Shown: in pieces, positions 11,064 to 22,099 of the stretch
How positions within the stretch are numbered: position 1 is the stretch's first letter
How the letters are laid out: every line of letters starts with the position of its first letter
Origin: Ariolimax columbianus
Taxonomy: Eukaryota; Mollusca; Gastropoda; Stylommatophora; Arionidae
NCBI GenBank assembly: GCA_036924085.1
Contig: JAVGWX010000004.1
Location: 16,023,454 to 16,087,453 of the forward strand
Direction of reading: 5' to 3'
Length of the DNA: 64,000 nt
Translations under genes and position numbers: made by a program
Notes under the pieces: model-generated
Database searches by the model: none
Seen by the model: the letters and a program-made list of their open reading frames with translations, nothing else
Told to the model about the DNA's origin: nothing

Positions 11064-11880
11064 AAGACACAAAACAACCTTTCCTTTTCACTCTTCTGAG
11101 TCAATCTATTTTGTTCGGATCAGGACAACCCTAGATTACTTCATAGCGGTATATCTCTAAAAGACAAATTATTGTGACACGTTTATTTTTAAAAACTGTG
11201 CAACCTTGTTCCCGCCAGATCACATTATTCCAGCGTTCAAGCAACAAAATAATCACGGGGATGGACTGCAATCTTCTACTGAATAAACTGTAAAGCAATA
11301 CATTGACATTCTAATGAAATTTCGATTCATTGAAATGTTTCGGTTTATTTAATCTGTGAAGTAATTATTCTCCTTATTCGACGTTTCTTATGAGAAGGAT
11401 ATTGTGATGTTCTGTCGTACTCAACATCGAATTCAGCAGGCTTTTTTTTAGTACTGGAATTACCTTTCCATTTCCATTCTTATTCTTTCGTCAGATTACA
11501 TTAATGGCTAGTGCAGTCAATGCCAAAACCACTTCGTGGAGACGGAATATGGTCTTGGTCAGCTTTTGGTCCTTGACATTGATGCAAGCACTCAGTTATG
11601 AGTCGCTGTCTGCTCTCAGCTATGCATTGCTGCATCTTGGCCTCTGTTAAGCAATTCATTATGAATATATTTTTGGGAAATTAGTTTCATTCGTTTTAAA
11701 AATCCATAAACTTGTTTGTTTTTAAAGGATAGCCTTTACGCATTCAAGAGATGGATGCACACCACTTTCAACCCCAGACCACAGCCATTTAGGTTATATC
11801 AGCAGTGGCGGGCTGGCCAGAGTATCAACATGCTTGATGGCAAGTGGGTCCCCTTATACTTTAGGCAATCTTTTTTTCCC
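11064..11880. other. AT-rich unique sequence, no gene recognised
   Basis: Short ORFs only; no motif, RNA gene or repeat stands out. Confidence 0.45.
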
Positions 11881-12215
11881 CTTGTGTCTTTCAGTGTCAG
11901 GTTATGAAGAGGTTTCTTGACCGGGCCCTGGTATGTGCTTGTGTCTTTCAGTGTCAGGTTATGAAGAGGTTTCTTGACCGGGATTTGGTATGTGCTTGTG
12001 CCTTTCAGTGTCAGGTTATGAAGAGGTTTCTTGACCGGGCCCTAGTATGTGCTTGTGTCTTTCAGTGTCAGGTTATGAAGAGGTTTCTTGACCAGGCCCT
12101 AGTATGTGCTTGTGTCTTTCAGTGTCAGGTTATGAAGAGGTTTCTTGACCGGGCCCTAGTATGTGCTTGTGTCTTTCAGTGTCAGGTTATGAAGAGGTTT
12201 CTTGACCGGGCCTTA
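11881..12215 (+). repeat. 57-bp minisatellite, 6 copies, forming a 19-residue repeat ORF
   Basis: The unit carries CTTGTGTCTTTCAGTGTCAG, then GTTATGAAGAGG, then TTTCTTGACCGGGCCCT, with starts at 11881, 11938 and so on (period 57). Since 57 is 19 codons, an ORF from 11904 to 12338 (144 codons) repeats MKRFLDRALVCACVFQCQV and then enters unique DNA. The ATG inside each unit comes from GTTATGAAG. Each unit also contains a TTTCAG/TGTCAG polypyrimidine-AG that resembles a splice acceptor. A diverged single unit occurs near 40270-40315. I see no evidence that the ORF is a real gene. Confidence 0.9.
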
Positions 12216-12436
12216 GACAATATATTTCAAATGTTAACGACACCGCAAACAATGTTTTTCGACACAGTGGGTCACTGTATATTAGGATGTATTGACCAGT
12301 GTATGGATGTATGTGTGTATGATGCACCTGTTTTGTAATATATTCCACTTTGACAGTTTTGCAGTATAATAGTTTAGTACGTGGAGCAGTGGCAATTTCG
12401 AGAACAATCCCCCACATGCCCAGTCAAACTGGACAC

Positions 12437-12683
12437 GGGGACGGCGTGAGCTAGTGGACAAGTGGCACGGCACACAATCCGAAGGTACTGGGTTCGATCC
12501 CCATCACAGTACCGGCCGTTACCACAGGGAAGCAAATCCTTAGAAAATGCAGGACGAAGCAGACCCTTACATAAAAAATTAATGCTGGAGTCGGATGCAC
12601 TGGGCCGACCAGCGCAAAATAAAAACAACAGTGTTACGCACACCACCTTGGGGATTAGAGAAATAACGCGAACGCAAAAAAAA
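12437..12683 (+). mobile_element. tRNA-derived SINE, family A, copy 1
   Basis: It starts GGGGACGGCGTG. An A-box-like region (GAGCTAGTGG) is followed by a perfect B box (GGGTTCGATCCCC) near 12490. The body has a GAAAATGCAGGA stretch, then the module GGAGTCGGATGCACTGGGCC near 12590, and it ends in an A-rich tail at about 12683. It aligns along its full length with the copy at 26903. The A box is partly lost, so this copy is probably not transcribed. Confidence 0.88.
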
Positions 12684-12689
12684 GCCCAG

Positions 12690-13288
12690 GACACCAAGTG
12701 ATTTCGAAGCCCGTATGTTTTAATCGCAAACCTAGCTTATTGTCGATATTCACCCCTACACTACGTACTTTCCATAATCCATCAACATTTGTTATTGCTA
12801 TTATATTTGTAAAACACTTTTAAAAATCATCCAAATAAATGGACTTACTAATATGGCAAAAATATTTGTAAAAAAAAAATATTTTATGTAAATCATTTGG
12901 AATGCACCATTTGGTAAGACAATATAAGAAGAAGGGGATGCCATTCTGGCCCATTGTAAAAACAGCGGATGTGGCAAAAATAGTTGAAGATCCCTGCTTC
13001 ACATAATTTGAATACCGCCCCTTTTGCCGGTTTGAGAGTTCGTCCCTTTATCTTGTTTCAACGAAAGAGAAAACGGGTCAGAAGTTGAAAGGTTATCTGC
13101 AAAGGTCAGATATATTCCCACAGCGCTGATCTCAAATTTCTAATCAGCATGAACAAACAACTCCGCGATTAGGTGTTATCTTTCAGCGATCAATTGTAAT
13201 TAGCGTGTAAGTAAGCCAGACTTTAGTCAGTCTAGTACAAACACAAGTCTGGAGGAAAATCTACACAAAAAGGGGAAATACATATCCT
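12690..13288. other. AT-rich unique sequence, no gene recognised
   Basis: Only a 60-codon minus-strand ORF with no recognisable features. Confidence 0.45.
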
Positions 13289-13366
13289 TCTTCTTCTTCT
13301 TCTTCTTATTCTTCTTCTTCTTCTTCTTTTCTTCTTCTTCTTCTTCTTCTTCTTCTTCTTCTTCGT
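13288..13366. repeat. (TTC)n microsatellite
   Basis: About 25 TTC units with a few interruptions. Trinucleotide GAA/TTC tracts end the RNase H LINE copies in this window, but no LINE sequence is recognisable beside this one. It may be a remnant tail or independent. Confidence 0.93.
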
Positions 13367-13369
13367 CTT

Positions 13370-15130
13370 ATTATTCGTGTTAATTCCCAGCTCAAAGTCC
13401 TTGTTTCTCTTACAAAGGCCATAATTTTGTTCATACATGTGGGTTTAATTATCTATAAGTATGAGTCAATCACAGAGACAGAAACATAATGAAACACACG
13501 TTACGGCCACATAGCCTTCGTCCGTGACAAAAACCAAAAAAATACATTAAGAAATTGGAACAACAAAAACGAGAATGAACTGGACAATGAATACAACAAT
13601 AAGACGACCACATTGAGCAAAAACCATGTTTGTCAACACTAATTCAGGTAATTATCCCTTTTCAAAACAAATATTTTTAACGAACCCCTCTCCCCCCACC
13701 CCACCCCTATGCCCACACAATCATGTCCCTCTTACACACTCTACTTCGAATCCTTCCCACTCAAATTCGAGTAACCGATTTATGAAATTATGAAATGCAA
13801 TATGAAAAGTAGTTTATATGTTAAAATGGAACAAATACGCATTTCGGTGCACAATTATGGTATCCACAAGTTATATAGGATGATAGTAATAACACACGAC
13901 AAAGATATCTATTTTTTTCAAATCACGTGTTAATGAAAGTCATTGTGATCACTGTACTTCATTGGACTCGGGCAATTCAAATATATATGGTTCTATATTT
14001 GTTACCAGAAGTCACAACTCGTGTCTGTCTCATTTTTGAAATCAGTTACTTTGTTTTTGCAACAGCATCACTACTGAACTATACCCTCTCTCTACTAAAT
14101 GTGATGTTTGAAATGCTGTAATATACAGTTTAGTTTGACACAAAAGAAAAGTATAAGACAGCCAATTATTGATTCCAAATAGTTTGTACTGAATGTGATG
14201 TGATTTATGTTAATCGCAAATAGTAGACTGTGGTAGTGAAAATATATTTTGTTTGTATTACTTGCCCGTGGTAAATTTATTAATATTTATTTTAATTTAG
14301 TTAATCTATCATTTTCACCATATTTTCAATTGATTTTCCTTTTTGTCTTAATAACTTTGTGAAACATAGTACAACGATCGACAAGAAATATATCTAAACA
14401 TCTCATTAATATTTTAGGAAGAATTGACAATTTTTGTGAAATTATACGCAGTGCATGTATGCAGCCTGAGAAAAAAAACAACTAAGTATGATTATTTCAC
14501 AAAGAAAAATACCATGGCATTATGCCCCTAATAAAGAATATAGGATGTGACAGAGATTCGAACTTATCACTTTATTTGGTAGCACCGTTACCGGACAAAC
14601 AAACAAAACCAACACATTTTCATCGACAGATCATGTACGCTTTCAGATAATGTTGGTGTCGTAGTCTCGTAAAGCTGCTTCGACCATTAAATTATATGTA
14701 AAGAGCATTATTTATTTATCTACTTGCATATAAAGTTTCTGATATTTGAATCGTGATTTTTATTTACCAATTAACTCTAATAAACTTATATCGATCTTGA
14801 TATTTATTTAAATAAATGGAATTTGCAATTGAATTAATGAATTAATTGTTGAAAAAAACTTAACGTTTTGAATTTCTCCCTGAAAATACGCCACTCAGCA
14901 TGTCTAGATGTATCTGACATTGACCTAGAGCTTAGGGTAACCGCAGAGAATGTAAAACAATAACAAAAATCAAACGCCCAACTAAATTGATATCGGGACT
15001 GATAAGAATATACTTGGGACATCCTTTCCATATGGGGACTTTAAAAAGGAACAATTAGAGGAAGCTCGTGTGAGCAACGTTTGCGGTTGTTTTAGTGATA
15101 AATAGATAACGTTTTCCTCAATTACCTTTT
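13370..15130. other. AT-rich unique DNA, no gene recognised
   Basis: I see no ORF with a family motif. Around 14545-14600 the minus strand has a weak B-box-like string (AAGTTCGAATCTC), which could be an eroded SINE but is too weak to call. Confidence 0.4.
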
Positions 15131-15138
15131 ATTGGGAC

Positions 15139-15492
15139 TAACATGCTGAGCAGCGCATGAGCTGCAGCGATAAGCTAACCTTAGATGACTGTTGGCGTCA
15201 GGGTCAAAGAACCAGTTCTGCCAAAACCCTTCTACACCTCCACGCGGTGATCCTGGATATCAGGTTGCAATAGAGCAGACTGGCTCAGGAGATAAGGTCG
15301 AAGAGGGGAGACTAATCCGGTACTAAAAAGTGCCTTCTGAAGTCGGATGTCTTTGACCGAAAGGTACAAATATCGCAGTCAAACTGCAAACTACGACACA
15401 ACGCAATCCGTTCTCTGGACATCATCTTGCTACTTGAAAATCTTTTTTCAGGGTTTGGTAAAGGGCAATTGAGAACAGACGAAGAAGAAAAA
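15139..15492 (+). mobile_element. SINE-like interspersed repeat, family E, copy 1
   Basis: It starts near TGCTGAGCAGCGCATGAGCT. It contains an AGGGTC...GACCCT-type palindromic module (here AGGGTCAAAGAACC then AAAACCCTT), a CACCTCCACGCGGTGATCC block, the GAAGTCGGATGT module, and a 3' end of GAGAACAGACGAAGAAGAAA. It aligns with 36655-37008 along its whole length and with 31446-31590 over the 3' half. No ORF. The copies share a GAA-rich end, which suggests mobilisation by a LINE with a GAA tail. Confidence 0.85.
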
Positions 15493-16060
15493 TTACTATT
15501 TAAAAAATAAAAAATTCAGACAGATTTTTCTCGGAAACAAAGATACAATAAGAAAAGGAAAATGAATAATCAGTCCTCTTCTAGTTGTGCCATCCTCTAA
15601 ATCATTTTCTATTATCATTATAACGTAATTGTAATCATATTCCTAGACCTGTTTTTTTTTGTTTAGAGATAAAAACACTAGTATTACAATATGACATAGG
15701 GTTGTTGTTAGACACGCGATGCTGATGTTCTGTTAAAAGTAGGCGAATTCGAGAGTATAATGTAATTGACAGATCGATACTCGTTCCTGTTTGAAGATAA
15801 GTGGTTCAATTCCAGTCACCACAGCTGAAAATGGGTACGGAAGGAAAGTAGCAGCCACATCAACTCATGGACAAGATGTGATCTCGCCAAATGAAAAAAT
15901 TAACACCTCATCCCCGACAGCAGTGTCTGCTTTGGTACTACTTCTAACTTTACTCGTTTCACCAGACATTTGATCATCAGATTTGTCTTCGGAATGATTG
16001 TTGAAACAAATGTTTCTCGACAGCCATTCTCGACTAACTTTTACATCCATAGTAGTGATA
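15493..16060. other. Unique sequence, possible eroded SINE
   Basis: Near 15800-15835 the string AAGTGGTTCAATTCCAGTCA resembles a tRNA B box, but no A box or second copy supports it. Otherwise nothing was recognised. Confidence 0.35.
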
Positions 16061-16065
16061 ACAGT

Positions 16066-16870
16066 CATTATCGACTCACTCATACGTCCACATACACGAA
16101 GACATCCTTTGTTGACTCACTCATACATCCACATATGTGAAGTCATTCACTATTAGCTACTTCACTCATACATCCACATATGTGAAGTCATTCACTATTA
16201 GCTACTTCACTCATCCATAGCAGTGTAGATATTCATTCTCGGCTCACTCGTACATGCAAATCTGTGAAAACGCCCACTCTCAATTCACTAAAAAAGTGCA
16301 CAAATATAAAGTCAGTGACTATCAACTCACACGTAAATCCACATCAGTGAATACATTCACTCTCAACTCACTAAAAAAGTGCACAAATATAAAGACAGTG
16401 ACTATCAACTCACACGTACATCCACATCAGTGAATACATTCACTCTCAACTCATTGTTACATCCACAAAAGTGAATATATTCAGTCTAAACTCATTCATA
16501 CGTCCAAATTAGTGAAAACATTCACTTTAAACTCATTCTTACATCCACATCAGTGAAGTCATTCACTCTCAACTCATTCTTACATCCACATCAGTGAATA
16601 AATTCATTATCCCTCACTCGTATATCCACATCAGTGAAGAAAGTCATTCTCCCTCACTCGTATATTCACATCAGTGAAGAAAGTCATTCACTCTCAACTC
16701 ATTCTTACATCCACATCAGTGAAGAAAGTCATTCTCCCTCACTCGTAAATCCACATCAGTGAAAACAATTATTATCACTTACTGGTACATCCACATCAGC
16801 GAGACAATCACTCTCTATCACTCGTACATCCACATCAGCGAGACAATCATTCTCACTCACTTGTACATCC
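16066..16870. repeat. Heterogeneous minisatellite, about 40-bp units
   Basis: Units contain CATCCACATCAGTGAA and CATTCACTCTCAACTCA, with period varying around 40 bp because of indels. Two near-identical longer blocks occur at about 16100-16210 (CATATGTGAAGTCATTCACT) and about 16300-16440 (AAAAAGTGCACAAATATAAA). It directly abuts an unrelated 54-bp array. Confidence 0.88.
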
Positions 16871-16890
16871 GCTTCTTTCTAAGACCGATA

Positions 16891-17600
16891 CTCATCTCAA
16901 GTAGCAATCATACATTCTTCCAGCTAGCTATAATCATTCTTGTGCCCATCTCAAGTGGCAATCATACATTCTTCCAGCTAACTATATTCATTATTGTGCC
17001 CATCTCAAGTAGCAATCATACATTCTTCCAGCTAACTATAATCATTATTGTGCCCATCTCAAGTAGCAATCATACATTCTTCCAGCTAGCTATAATGATT
17101 ATTGTGCCCATCTCAAGTGGCAATCATACATTCTTCCAGCTAGCTATAATCATTCTTGTGCCCATCTCAAGTGGCATACATTCTTCCAGCTAGCTATAAT
17201 CATTCTTGTGCACATCTCAAGTAGCAATCATTCATTCTTCCAGCTAGCTATAATCATTATTGTGCCTATCTCAAGTGGCAATCATTCATTCTTCCAGCTA
17301 GCTATAAGCATTATTGTGCCCATCTCAAGTGGCAATCATACATTCTTCCAGCTAGCTATAATCATTCTTGTGCCCATCTCAAGTGACAATCATACATTCT
17401 TCCAGCTAGCTATAATCATTCATGTGCCCATCTCAAGTGACAATCATACATTCTTCCAGCTAGCTATAATCATTCTTGTGCCCATCTCAAGTGGCAATCA
17501 TACATTCTTCCAGCTAGCTATAATCATTCTTGTGCCCATCTCAAGTGGCAATCATACATTCTTCCAGCTAGCTATAATAATTATTGTGCCCATCTCAGCT
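16891..17600 (+). repeat. 54-bp minisatellite, about 13 copies, coding-frame compatible
   Basis: The unit runs ATCTCAAGTGGCAATCATAC, then ATTCTTCCAGCTAGCTATAA, then TCATTCTTGTGCCC. At 18 codons per unit, the plus frame reads ISSGNHTFFQLAIIILVP again and again, a hydrophobic repeat. A 4-base deletion in one unit near 17173 splits the reading into two ORFs (ending 17193; starting 17208). Copies differ mainly by single substitutions, so homogenisation is recent. Confidence 0.93.
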
Positions 17601-17646
17601 AACGACACTTCAGCTTCTATCCCCATTCATGTCGTACAGTCACAGT

Positions 17647-17677
17647 CACGTGCACCCCCTCTCTCGGTATATAAAAG
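17647..17677 (+). promoter_or_regulatory. Possible core promoter: E-box and TATA box
   Basis: CACGTG at 17647-17652 and TATATAAAAG at 17668-17677 lie on the plus strand just after the 54-bp array, in locally more GC-rich sequence. A start near 17700 would be expected. The first ATG after that (17779) opens a 37-codon frame with a hydrophobic start (MRLFLSLTLMV). It could lead to the ependymin-related exons 4 kb downstream, but that link is a guess and TATA-like strings are common in AT-rich DNA. Confidence 0.2.
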
Positions 17678-17739
17678 TTGCATAGTTTCTTCATTCCACT
17701 TGAGACACACAAAATATTGTAATTTTAAACAAACTTGAG

Positions 17740-18690
17740 TTTATTTGCTGACTTGCTTTCAGTATATTTCTGTGTTCCATGAGACTGTTTCTCTCTTTAA
17801 CACTCATGGTATCGAGAGATACTACGAGTACATTCTCGTATTCGAACATACCAAATAATCAAATCTGTCCAGGCAAATGTTTCAGAAGATAAACTGACGC
17901 CAGGGATGCTTGCAAAATGTAGACTAGTGATTCCCAAGTGACAAGACTTTGACGACCCCGTGTGTTCGCTATAGGTCAGATGGTTTGTCGTTGACAGCGT
18001 TTATTACATTAGGCAATGGAGTTCCTCATTAAGTGCAACAGGGCTGTGTCAGGGGTCTTCCCCGAAAGATAGCTGGGTGTGATAAAATGAACCACGAGGT
18101 GTACCGCGATGGCCGGAGCGTGTGTCACAAAATATTGCGTGTATGCCCAGAGGTTTCAATTTGTTTACAATTAATAAATCAAAGCTGCGACGGTACTGAA
18201 GGCCAATAGCGGATAAAATCATAAATAGTGACCGCGCAGGGGCAGACACAACACTAAACTAACGCTACGGCTATAAGACTTTCGCCACAGACAAAGAACG
18301 GACGGGAACATTTAACAATTCAATAAGAAAAAACATTGGATATAACAACCGATGCAGGCGAGAGATGGCAGCCATATTTACCAGGGAATGATCCAGAAAG
18401 TGTACAGCATATAATGCCGATTAGAAAAGGATAAACTAGGCAGGAAATTATAAATCACGAACCACAATTAAGGGGCTGCAGATGTAGCACAGCGAACAAG
18501 CTGATAGCAGCCAGCGACTCTTAGCAGGATGCTTGATCAATCATGAGTCAATCATGCAGTGCTGACTAAGCCCATATTCCGCCTTCAAGTGGCGACCTTG
18601 GAAAAATGCTGCACTAGCGTTGCATGGCTAAGAAAATAATTATCTCGAGGATGGGAAGGGAGGACAAACCCAGTACCCAAAAAAACCTAG
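17740..18690. other. Unique sequence, no gene recognised
   Basis: GC content is slightly higher at 17930-18260, but there is no conserved ORF, repeat or RNA gene I can name. Confidence 0.4.
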
Positions 18691-18696
18691 CTGAAT

Positions 18697-18697
<1 letters not shown>

Positions 18698-18728
<31 letters not shown>

Positions 18729-18865
18729 GCTGTCAGACGTCGACCTTTATTTTTTCGAAAAAAGCAGCGGTCATCCTGAGGCTGTCGACACTGCCGTAGA
18801 GCAGCGGTCATCCTGAGGCTGTCGACACTGCTGTAGAGCTTGTCTAGTGTCGAGCTGAATCTGAA
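18698..18865 (-). mobile_element. Fourth RNase H LINE copy, short 3' end with GAA tail
   Basis: (TTC)n at 18698-18724 is followed by TACGCTGTCAGACGTCGACC, matching the 3' ends at 10.05 and 10.65 kb. The minus strand reads SLRMTAA and CFFRKNKGRRLTA and then a TAA stop that directly touches the GAA tail. A 38-bp segment (AGCAGCGGTCATCCTGAGGC onward) is duplicated in tandem at 18765-18840. Homology ends near GTCTAGTGTCGAGCT, so the copy is heavily 5'-truncated. Confidence 0.85.
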
Positions 18866-18953
18866 ATTTGCAATTATCGCAGCATCGCTACAAACAACGG
18901 CTCCGTGACACAAGGTCCTTGTAATGACAAACGCCGAAAAAAAATAACAGGAA

Positions 18954-18955
<2 letters not shown>

Positions 18956-18984
<29 letters not shown>

Positions 18985-19021
18985 AAGAAAAGAAGAAGAA
19001 GAAAAGAAGAAGAAGAAGTAG
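18956..19021. repeat. (GAA)n microsatellite
   Basis: About 20 GAA units with a few breaks. It lies about 90 bp beyond the truncated end of the LINE copy at 18698-18865 and runs in the opposite orientation to that copy's (TTC)n. Confidence 0.92.
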
Positions 19022-19024
19022 AAG

Positions 19025-20630
19025 AACCACAAATACTTTAGCAGAAATGTACAGATGAGACGATACAGAAATGAATGTTCATAAACATGATACAAATAAG
19101 AATCCTGACTAAGAATAATACCGAATAATAATGTATCCTTAAATATGTATACGTGTGTGTATGCACACTCTTGTTTTGTATACGTGATTTACAAATTATC
19201 ATTTCTTATCTACTCTTTTCTAAGTGGCCTACCTTGCTTCACACATTCCTTGCCACTCTCTGGCAAATATGGCTGCCGTTTCACGTCTTCATTGTCTCTG
19301 ATTATTTTGTGAATTGTTATGTATTTTCATTTCCTCTTTATTCCCGACGAAGGCTTTCTGGTTGTAACATGGGGTTCACTTTGTTTTTGTCCTGGTGCGG
19401 TCTCTGGGCTTTTATTAAATAGCCATACAAATACTGTTTTTTTATAATACCTATGAAATGTGGTAAAGAGTGTGGCAATCCACATAATTGTGGGAACCAC
19501 TTTTAACGGATGATTCGGTTTACGGTCAGATAACACGAACCAGGAATTAATACTATCAGTTCGTTTTCAAAGGCAAGCCATCAAGAGCGAGCCGTCTAAT
19601 TGGTAGGACTTCATTATTTAGTGTAACATCTTTATTTAGTATAACTTCATTGTTTAGTATAGTATCTTTGGTTAAATAATGTATCTTCACTATTTGATGT
19701 AATTTGCTCACTTAGTGTTACTTTTATTATGTAGTGCAAAACTATTATTTAGTGTAACATCATTATTTAGTGTAACTATTGACAACTACAAAACCAGCCA
19801 AACAGACGTGATTTGAATTACTAACATAACCAGAAAAATAACAAAAATACTGCCTAAGCTTCCACCGATGTTGTAAATAACAACAGAAAGGCAAGAGATA
19901 AAGCACACATGTAATGGTAGTTGCAGAAAAATTATGTGAATACTTGTCAAAGGAAGCTCCGGATTGAGTACTAATCAATACACATATTTAATATTTACTA
20001 AAACGTCTAAGCAAAGTTGATCAAAAACACTGTTGTAAATGTGAGAACTAAATTTATTTTGTTGCTATCATGAATGTAAACATCTTGACATAGTGACATG
20101 GATAATTCCATGTTACGAAGTGGATTTTAAAATTATTCGAATATTTTCGATTATGTCTCTTCTGTCGAAATTTGTTCGTGAAGGACACCTGTTTGTGAGG
20201 ATTTTTCAGATTCTTCAACATCAGTTTTTTACTTGTGCTAACATGTCCAATTTTTGGCTGTCATATCTCCTATCATTATTAATTTTTACCTTCTCCCGAG
20301 AGTATGGCCTGTACCTCTGGAATGTACAAGTTTGTCAGACGGTTGCGATGTTGGCTATCCATACAAGTTTCACCAAGTGTACCAATAATTTGTTTTCTAA
20401 TGTCCTAATAGCATTACAATTACACTCTTACTTGCCCATCACTGTACCTTTTTTTCAACGACGAAAAACCTAGAACAGGTTTTTATCTATCTTATCCTTC
20501 TTGAATATAACTATTTCTTCATTCACCATGACTAGCAGACCTGGCGGTGCATAATCTATACAACTGAAATTTGAGATCAATTGAACTTAGTTTTTTTTTC
20601 ACACTACTTGCTATAACATATCTGCCGTCT
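19025..20630. other. AT-rich unique DNA with a short degenerate tandem patch
   Basis: Around 19610-19780 the phrase TTATTTAGTGTAAC recurs irregularly, suggesting a worn minisatellite. ORFs at 19153-19422 and 20093-20473 have no recognisable motif and are probably chance. Confidence 0.4.
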
Positions 20631-20636
20631 TTGCCC

Positions 20637-21456
20637 ACGTATCCTTCTTTTCTTTGCCCACGTATCCTTCTTGTCTTTGCCCACGTATCCTTATTGTCTT
20701 TGCCCACGTATCCTTATTGTCTTTGCCCACGTATCCTTCTTTTCTTTGCCCACGTATCCTTCTTTTCTTTGCCCACGTATCCTTCTTTTCTTTGCCCACG
20801 TATCCTTCTTGTCTTTGCCCACGTATCCTTATTGTCTTTGCCCACGTATCCTTCTTTTCTTTGCTCACGTATCCTTCGTTTCTTTGCCCACGTATCCTTC
20901 TTGTCTTTGCCCACGTATCCTTCTTTTCTTTGCCCACGTATCCTTCTTGTCTTTGCCCACGTATCCTTCTTTTCTTTGCTCACGTATCCTTCTTTTCTTT
21001 GCCCACGTATCCTTCTTTTCTTTGCCCACGTATCCTTCTTGTCTTTGCCCACGTATCCTTCTTTTCTTTGCTCACGTATCCTTCTTTTCTTTGCTCACGT
21101 ATCCTTCTTTTCTTTGCTCACGTATCCTTTTTGTCTTTTCCCACGTATCCTTCTTGTCTTTGCCCACGTATCCTTCTTTTCTTTGCTCACGTATCCTTCT
21201 TTTCTTTGCCCACGTATCCTTCTTTTCTTTGCCCACGTATCCTTCTTGTCTTTGCCCACGTATCCTTCTTGTCTTTGCCCACGTATCCTTCTTTTCTTTG
21301 CTCACGTATCCTTCTTTTCTTTGCTCACGTATCCTTCTTTTCTTTGCTCACGTATCCTTTTTGTCTTTGCCCACGTATCCTTCTTGTCTTTGCCCACGTA
21401 TCCTTCTTGTCTTTGCCCACGTATCCTTCTTTTCTTTGCCCACGTATCCTTCTTTT
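20637..21456. repeat. 23-bp satellite, about 35 copies
   Basis: The unit is CCCACGTATCCTTCTTTTCT plus TTG, with TTTTC, TTGTC and TATTGTC variants and a CTC versus CCC variant. It is pyrimidine-rich on the plus strand. Because 23 is not a multiple of 3, all three plus frames are open for over 250 codons (SLPTYPSFLCPRILLFFAHV with a 23-residue period). The order of variants shows a higher-order block of about 10 units repeated twice in the distal half. It sits about 500 bp upstream of the first ependymin-related exon. Confidence 0.95.
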
Positions 21457-21980
21457 ACCCTAAATAACGCTGTGCTCGAGGCTAGCAAACTCAACATGTA
21501 AAAACCACTGTAATGGAACCTTACTGAAAGTAGCTGGCACCAGGCTTTTCTGAAAGTTGGTCATTGCAACCCAGATGCAATGTCGCACCTTCGCTTCAAT
21601 ACAGCTAGCGAAAAAACTTGAAATAATAATATGATTTACACATAATATTGTCATGTTTTCATTCTAAATTCTATGATGAGGTTTGACCGAAAATACTTTT
21701 AACTTGCAAGCACATGCCTGCCTCTTGTTGTGATATTTATTCTGGACATGATGTAGGATGCTCTTACGACAAGAGTTTCCATGACTCTTGGAGTTGCATA
21801 ATAAACTTGCGAGCCTCAAGCACAATCCTCTTTGATCCTCTTTTCCCACAACAGAATGAGGTCTATTGGCTTATCACTTTTCTCAGTTAAAGGCCCGCTG
21901 CATCTACAAGGCGTAAATTTAATATGCGCCAAGATAATATATGAATATGAGATTGATTTGTTTTCTCTTCACCATTATAG
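21457..21980. other. Sequence upstream of the first recognised exon
   Basis: No coding exon with the first conserved ependymin cysteine or a signal peptide was found here. The end (21957-21980) is a polypyrimidine tract and AG acceptor for the exon at 21981. Confidence 0.4.
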
Positions 21981-22099
21981 TTCCACGCCGCGCGTCATGA
22001 CTACGCGGATACACACTTCAGGAGATACTACACAGAGTATGACAGGAACAATGTGAGAGTGGTGCTGTTCGAGGAGTCCTTCAACGGCAGCACTCGAGA
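21981..22099 (+). CDS. Ependymin-related gene, exon a
   Basis: The acceptor is a TTTTCTCTTCACC tract followed by TAG, and the donor is GA|GTAAGT at 22100. The exon is read from its first base (FHAARHDYADTHF...), contains the NGS sequon, and ends in phase 2 with GA of an Asp codon completed in the next exon. Codon use is GC-richer than the surrounding DNA. Confidence 0.85.

Noticed and set aside
14540..14600. B-box-like string on the minus strand
   Set aside because: No A box at a suitable distance and no second copy in the window.
20093..20473. 126-codon ORF as the missing first exon of the ependymin-related gene
   Set aside because: No signal-peptide shape, no C..P motif followed by a donor in the right phase, and mostly T-rich chance sequence.
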